This document shows, piece by piece, positions 45,501 to 64,000 of a stretch of DNA of 64,000 bases. The notes beneath the pieces were generated by a model. That model was not told the DNA's origin and made no database searches. It saw nothing but the letters and a program-made list of their open reading frames with translations. The position numbers and the translations under genes were made by a program. Source of the DNA: Phallusia mammillata (Eukaryota; Chordata; Ascidiacea; Phlebobranchia; Ascidiidae); assembly GCA_003260075.1 (NCBI GenBank), contig QLIY01000116.1:169865-233864 (forward strand), read 5' to 3'. Positions within the stretch are counted from its first letter, which is position 1. Every line of letters starts with the position of its first letter.

Positions 45501-47137
45501 TAAGTTATTATATTTGTAGGTTTGATATAGATTCAGAGCGTAAATGAGTTTGGGTTCTGTACCTTCGCTTTCAAGTTCTGCAAGTTCTACATCTTGCCAC
45601 AAATACATTCCATCAGGTTGTTTCACACATCGGCGTCTCACAGGAGGCTCCATGGGTATCTTTTCGGCATGGTTAATTGCACAAACTGATCCTGGACTTT
45701 CACCGTTGGTGCAAATCATTTCAGGAAACTCTATGCTCGAATCTTCCATCTGACCGCATTTGGCTGTAAAGAAATAATTTTGTTTGCTTTTTAAGTACAA
45801 CTTAAAAGTTTAAAAATATGCAGTCGATTTAATCTTTTAATAGCGTTGTTCAAGATGGCATCAGAATTTTTTGGATGTTATTAAAATTATTGCAGTAATT
45901 TTAAATTCAAGGGCGCCTTACTTAATTTACATTTTACACTGGCTACAAATTCACTTTTCGTATTAGTCAAACATAGCAGAGAAAATGCCTTACTTTGAGT
46001 TGGCATGGTATCCAATAAAATGGGTTTTTCTACTGGCACAATCTCGGGTTGCTCTGACAACCAGCATTGATCAGAATTGTCGTTACACATGTCGTCATGA
46101 CAACAACAGTAGCAGAATGCGTTGGGGTGCTTGGGATTGCAAACTGCGGGGTTCTGCAAAAGTAAGAAACAAGCGGTGTCAAGATGTTTACAAACAAATT
46201 CGAAAGCGCCCATAGGGTTTTGTTACATCACAATGACAGATGACGTAAACAAAATGTTGAAATCATGTCACAGGAAAAAGAGAACCCAAGTATTTAAAAG
46301 TGTAGTAAGTATTAAAAGGTGAAAAGACTTTGCCAAATGGACTACGTTACATTATTAAGTGAAATAACGATCATAAACCGTTAAGTTTCCTAACAAACAA
46401 ATGAGATTGTACATTTACAAATAAATTAAAAAAATATACCTGCAACAAGTTGTTCAGACATGCTTTCTTCTGCTTGCACAGCTTAGTAATCATAATTTGA
46501 CGGTTCTTGTATCTCACGACAGTCTCGCAGGTTTCCTGGTAAAAACAAAACATCGATTCCGAGTATTTCAAAACTACTCATGATTACAAACGAAGTTTAG
46601 CTTTGAAACCGTGATACCAATTTCGTTTGTCAAATTAAGGCAAAGCTTTTGTTGAAACTGTAAACAGCTTCTTTTTGGAAAAAGCTTGTTTTTAGTTTTA
46701 TCATGTTAATCAAGCAACAATCGTTTGGGTAAATTGAGAAATGTTGTTCTATGAAATAAACAAAATGCTAATGATTTTACCTGGTTGTCTTTGCAAGTTT
46801 TAATGGTTCCATCCAGCATACATTCTTCATCTGAACCAGCGTTGATGCATTCATAGCAAACTCGGGCTACGAAACAAAAACGATTCAAAACAGGGTTAGG
46901 TAAATATTACAAAAATGCAACGAACAATCAAATCATTGTTATACTTGACGGTTACTTCACACTAAAGATACGAGTTAAGGAAATGTGAAAAGCAATCATA
47001 CAAACGTATTAAAGAATAACACCGTTTGTATATACATAAACGTTTTTATACAATTTATATGTTGTTTACAAACCTGTTGCTAAGGTAGTTATCATCCAGA
47101 TCGTCAAAGACGCCAGGAATACAATTTTCAAATCCAT
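40169..47137 (-). CDS. Secreted LU - CCP x4 - von Willebrand A domain protein, complete
   Basis: Thirteen exons (transcript order): 47137-47074, 46866-46781, 46535-46440, 46153-45994, 45763-45563, 45334-45107, 43499-43296, 43192-43010, 42577-42466, 41400-41252, 40982-40810, 40742-40653, 40267-40169. All are GT-AG and in phase; the total is 1845 nt, giving 614 residues and a TGA stop. The protein has a signal peptide (MDLKIVFLASLTIWMITTLA), one Ly6/uPAR domain, four Cys-rich CCP-like modules each on its own phase 1-1 exon, and a vWA domain reaching almost to the C-terminus. No transmembrane helix, GPI signal or protease domain was seen. The CCP-then-vWA order recalls complement factor B/C2, but there is no serine protease and the LU domain is foreign to that family. 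No gene name was recognised. A role in innate recognition or cell adhesion is inference. It lies in a CpG-rich block, unlike the other genes. Confidence 0.9.
41024..41137. repeat. Copy pair (about 50 bp) around C10 (41078-41087)
   Basis: The segment tttaatcattccctcaacc and onward recurs after ten C. Confidence 0.85.
41524..41711. repeat. Copy pair (about 90 bp) around C10 (41611-41620)
   Basis: The segment ttacaaagttgagaagcgg and onward recurs; the second copy has a five-base insertion (agcta). Confidence 0.86.
42539..42838. repeat. Copy pair (about 145 bp) around C11 (42685-42695), duplicating part of vWA exon 9
   Basis: The segment atgaccatgtccattggtgc and onward recurs; it includes the start of the minus-strand vWA exon and its acceptor. 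Confidence 0.87.
43010..45763 (-). CDS. Four CCP/sushi-like modules, exons 5-8
   Basis: Each exon is one module: 45763-45563 (four Cys, degenerate), 45334-45107 (six Cys; GSRCLFECDEGYVV and KWSGEAPIC), 43499-43296 (six Cys; GSSCVSMCPPGFGV) and 43192-43010 (NSTCEVTC, TWSSEPPCC). The C...GS.C...C..GY...C...W...P.C pattern with an extra Cys pair resembles the six-Cys CCPs of selectins. N-glycosylation sequons NST and NQT are in the last module. Confidence 0.8.
44335..44721. repeat. Copy pair (about 190 bp) around C10 (44523-44532)
   Basis: The segment ataacaaggttggatcacaa and onward recurs with scattered substitutions, in the 1.6-kb intron between CCP exons 6 and 7. Confidence 0.87.
45994..47137 (-). 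CDS. Signal peptide and Ly6/uPAR (LU) domain exons 1-4
   Basis: Exon 1 (47137-47074) encodes the signal peptide. Exons 2-4 hold the LU three-finger fold: VCYECINAGSDEEC, TCKDNQETCETV, KLCKQKKACLNNLL and finally CYCCCHDDMCND. The paired Cys and the terminal CC...D.CN are the LU hallmark. An acidic stretch (SEQPEIVPVEKPILLD) links it to the first CCP. Secreted LU proteins typically act as ligands or modulators rather than enzymes. Confidence 0.85.
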
Positions 47138-47370
47138 TGCAGTTTTGAACAGTTTTACGTTTTCTACCTAAAAACTTCCTATTGTGGACTACATAGGCAA
47201 CGCACAACCACCGTCAGTCGATTTGCATTTGACTCCTAATCGGCGCAACCTTCTAAGCGGGTGACTTGAGCAGCCCGCGACGTTACATTAAATACGTTCG
47301 TCTCGGCACAGAACTGTTAAAATTACACGCTCCCTAAGACAATGTGACTGTCTGGTGCACACCGCGTCTG

Positions 47371-47378
47371 TGACGTCA
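47371..47378. promoter_or_regulatory. CRE-like palindrome TGACGTCA
   Basis: A full consensus CREB/ATF site lies 234 bp upstream of the start codon of the minus-strand LU-CCP-vWA gene. Function is inferred from the motif alone. Confidence 0.3.
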
Positions 47379-47462
47379 CAATTACCACAGTTACCTTGCA
47401 AACGAGCACCTGCCTTGTGACCCTGATGTAAACAGTAGTTACCCGCAAATTTGCTACGATAT

Positions 47463-47666
47463 TTTTCCTATCGTGTTCACGACAAGTAAACACACATGCG
47501 ATTGTTATGTTTGCAAACAGTTGGTTTGTAAAGCGGTCGTTAACTGTAATACAAGTTTATCCCCCCCCCCTTCCTATCGTGTTCACGACAAGTAAACACA
47601 CATGCGATTGTTATGTTTACAAACAGTTGGTTTGTAAAGCGGTCGTTAACTGTAATACAAGTTTTT
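47463..47666. repeat. Copy pair (about 98 bp) around C10 (47561-47570)
   Basis: The segment ttcctatcgtgttcacgac and onward recurs almost unchanged after ten C. Confidence 0.88.
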
Positions 47667-48478
47667 CAACGAGCTAATGTAGTATCTGTATTAAAATCCC
47701 TAATAGCGCAAAACCCCCCCCCCATGCCCACCCATTACGCTTATTTGTCAAAACGATAGGATGATTTTTAAATTACATTAAAATTCCTAACTTTTACTAA
47801 TTTTAGATTTTTTTCGATTTAACGAACATAATTATATCGTTCAAAGACAACAAAATTATCTAACGATACTTTATGTAATTAATCGTTTAAAATAATTTTA
47901 GAAAATATGTTGGCCTAATTCCACCATCGCATTGCTTTCTTAGCACATTTCAACCGTTTAGTAGTACTAACTAAAAACGTATAGTAAATATTACGCCTAT
48001 TGTACGTTTGAACTTATTTCCAACGTACCTATTTTCCCAACCTTTTCTTTGCATCTGGTTACTGTCTGTTAAGCGACTGAACCGATGCTGTGATGTGAAC
48101 ATGAACTTCCTCGCCTTATATATCCCCAACGAAAGACCAATATCCATAAATCAAAGTCCAGACGTTCCATCAGACAAAACTAATGGTTCAATACTCGCCA
48201 GACAATGAGTCGTATGATTATTGCCCAACATAAACTTCCCAACGATATTGCTCACTTCAACAACCATGCAGCGTGTCTGCTATAAATCTTAACCCTAGCT
48301 GCAATGCCGGTTGCCTTTATATTACTCCTTGAGTTTGTAGAACACGGCGGGCTTTAGCGTTAATAGGACGCAACAACAGACATACCACTAAAATCACATT
48401 GTCAGTTGTACATCTATTTAGCATGACTCAGGGTCGGCATTTTATGTGCACCTGTTGAATCGATTAAAGAGTGTCCAA

Positions 48479-48479
<1 letters not shown>

Positions 48480-48551
<72 letters not shown>
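48480..48551. repeat. Run of 72 C
   Basis: This is an uninterrupted C run with no copy pair nearby. It is probably a disguised gap. Confidence 0.8.
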
Positions 48552-48552
<1 letters not shown>

Positions 48553-49825
48553 ATTTATTGGTTATTGACGTCTGTCTGATACAAACAAATCTTGTTTTTA
48601 AAAGAATGTCCAATTTTATTTCGATTTATCGGCGGTACCTCAACGCGATGACGTGGTGCGTTAAAAATATCTTTGTAGACAAACAAAGCATAGCCTACTG
48701 TGCTGGTACGAAAGTTTTGATCGAAGAACTTGCAACAATCTGCAATACACACTATGCGGCCGGTTTTCAACCTGGGAGAAGTTTTTCCTTTTTCTCTCAA
48801 AAACTCTTATTACTTTTGCATGTAAAAAAGGTTTTCAGTTTTTGTGCTGTAGGATTAAAGCGACGAAAAATGTCTTGTATACCAATAAAAAGACAAGTCT
48901 TTCAAGAAATTGTTTAAGACAGCAAATTAAACAAACTTTGGCGCAAAAGGCTAAAGAAAAACAATGACAAAAATAAAAAATGTGCAGCATCCACGCATCA
49001 AAACAATCTTTTAAACAAATTTATTACGTAATTAGGAAAAGAAACGGTATATTTCAAAATTAAAACCATCAATGAGTTTTGTGGTTATTCAAGGTGTTTT
49101 AACTCATATCCGGGCGTTCGGATTCGCAACAGTCAAACATGATGTCGCTAAATGTCGCTTTAAAATACGTCACAGTTAAAAAGCAATTGAACGTGTTTAA
49201 ACACCGAACTATGTTTAACGTCTGACAGAACTGTGGAAAACATTTAGCAGACACTTTTGGAGATTTGTAGCATAGATTGCTTGCCAAAGTTATGTTTGTA
49301 GGTACAAATTAACCAACGTTAGGGGATTTTGGCGCCATCGTTTAGTATTATCATTTACCGTTTGTGTCCGCCGGGTGGTAATGGTTCGCTTTTTTAGTGT
49401 TAAAATTGACGTTTTAAATGCACTTAAGTACCCCTAAAACTGAAGAGCTAATCTGCCCCGTTATTCAGTTACATGTGAAAGCGTTTGTGTGTCTTGATTA
49501 TAACCTAGACAAGTTAGTCAATATGGCAAGAAGGGCGTGTCGACGATGAAAGTTGTCTTGTTTTTAAATTGATTTGTTCAAATATAACAGTAATATATAT
49601 AACATTTTAAAATTTGTACTAAATTAGAAGCATTGTAGCGATACTATCTATTACTTGGTCAGGAATACAGCATAAACATAACATAGATGAAATTTGGCGC
49701 GTTTTTAATTGAGGAAAAGACACGTGGTCGCTGACGCCCCGTTAGGTTTTCTGTCGCCTCCAAAATCAACGGATTTACACCTTTTCTAAATTGTTGCTAC
49801 AGACCCAATATTGCAATGAATAAAT

Positions 49826-63291
<13,466 letters not shown>

Positions 63292-63343
63292 GTATGAACT
63301 AAACTTTGTTGCCTTTTTTTCCTTTCTTTACGTTGTCTTAGAA

Positions 63344-64000
63344 CAGGGGTGGGCAAACTACGGCCCGCGGGCCGCATGCGGCCCGGCAAAGGAGTTCATG
63401 CGGCCCGCCAAATGTTAGTAAATTTTAAAGAGAATGTTAGTAACGCTGAATAGTATTATGAGCACAGCCGAAGAGTTTTAAAAAATACCGGGGGTGCGAC
63501 TTGCCGATACCTATACCATGTGCAGTATCTGTACCCATACCATACTTACTTTGGAACTAAACACAGATACTTTTTGCGTGCTTTAGCCTGTTGTTTCTGC
63601 CATGTTATTTTGCAAATCGTCACTTGACACAATTTCTTGGTTCGATAAAGGTAAATAAAAGTAAAAGCGATTCACGTTTTCAAATAGAGCCCACTTTGCA
63701 CTGTTGACGCCAAAACTTTGTTCACATTGGATCAAGTTTAGGTCGTTGCAATACTTTGCAAACGGACATTAAACACGGCTTTAGAATCGTTAACACTGAC
63801 CCGCAAACCACCTAAAAATGGATACTAAAAGCGGCTCGCTTTGTTTAATGTTGGCGCAAGAATTTATCAACAAAAAGTCGTAATGTAGCCTATGTTGCAA
63901 CAAATGCTTGTTTATTTTGAAACAATGCAATTGTGGCGTTTCAACCAACGTTTGTCCAGTAATTTCAGTGACAACAGACGTATTTGCACATAGCGGATGC
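63344..64000. mobile_element. hAT-like element start, probably running past the window end
   Basis: It starts caggggtgggcaaactacgg and continues with dense ggcccg/cgggcc blocks, the left terminus of a nonautonomous hAT element. No matching right end is seen before 64000, so the true length is unknown. Confidence 0.5.

Larger units (their letters stand above)
47138..49825. other. Divergent intergenic region
   Basis: It separates the 5' ends of two divergently transcribed genes. It is CpG-rich. It holds a CRE-like palindrome (47371-47378), one C-run copy pair, one unpaired C10 (47714-47723) and a 72-C run (48480-48551). No gene is recognised; the open frame spanning the C run is an artefact of translating it. 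Confidence 0.6.

Noticed and set aside
48471-48917. 148-codon ORF beginning with a long polyproline run
   Set aside because: The prolines come from translating the 72-C run, which is probably a filled gap; the rest has no domain or splice support.

Overview
The window looks like a piece of a small, AT-rich chordate genome, most likely an ascidian (sea squirt) such as a Ciona species. The reasons are compact multi-exon genes with short introns, an apparent two-gene operon with an intercistronic splice acceptor, mosaic CpG depletion, and many local copy pairs that differ by a few percent, as alleles do in very heterozygous ascidians. The species is an inference; gene identities rest on translated exons whose splice phases all agree. 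Splice sites were placed by eye.

Layout. (1) 1862-22948, plus strand: a complete dynamin gene (GTPase, middle, PH, GED and proline-rich parts; 864 codons with one choice of alternative exon and two microexons). (2) 22949-26475: intergenic, holding a 940-bp hAT-type element with a perfect 8-bp target duplication. (3) 26476-26757, plus: a small COA3-like mitochondrial cytochrome oxidase assembly factor, followed 142 bp later by a splice acceptor and (4) 26912-37145, plus: a quiescin sulfhydryl oxidase (QSOX; thioredoxin CGHC, Erv/ALR domain, long acidic linker, C-terminal membrane anchor). The pair looks like a trans-spliced operon. (5) 40169-47137, minus: a secreted protein of unusual architecture: signal peptide, Ly6/uPAR (LU) domain, four sushi/CCP-like modules, and a terminal von Willebrand A domain with complete MIDAS residues (614 aa). 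(6) 49826 to beyond 63291, plus: an extracellular protein with an N-terminal laminin-G-like region and a run of EGF repeats, cut by the window edge. A signal-peptide exon at 60788 may be an internal alternative start or the start of a second EGF gene.

Most interesting biology: two genes carry a candidate mutually exclusive exon pair whose lengths enforce exclusivity (dynamin 71/71 nt; QSOX 101/122 nt), and the QSOX pair is separated by a 51-bp-arm hairpin. Dynamin also has 3-nt and 6-nt candidate microexons before the PH domain and a possible 56-codon cassette in the proline-rich region. CpG depletion comes in blocks that start and stop within genes.

Most important caution: about 28 runs of C (one of G) punctuate the window. 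Most are 10 C and separate two near-identical copies of 50-290 bp. The simplest reading is that they are disguised scaffold gaps between overlapping, unmerged allelic contigs. They create false partial exon copies, break one QSOX exon, and generate spurious polyproline/polyglycine ORFs. Four single N bases and a 2083-bp repeated block in dynamin belong to the same problem.
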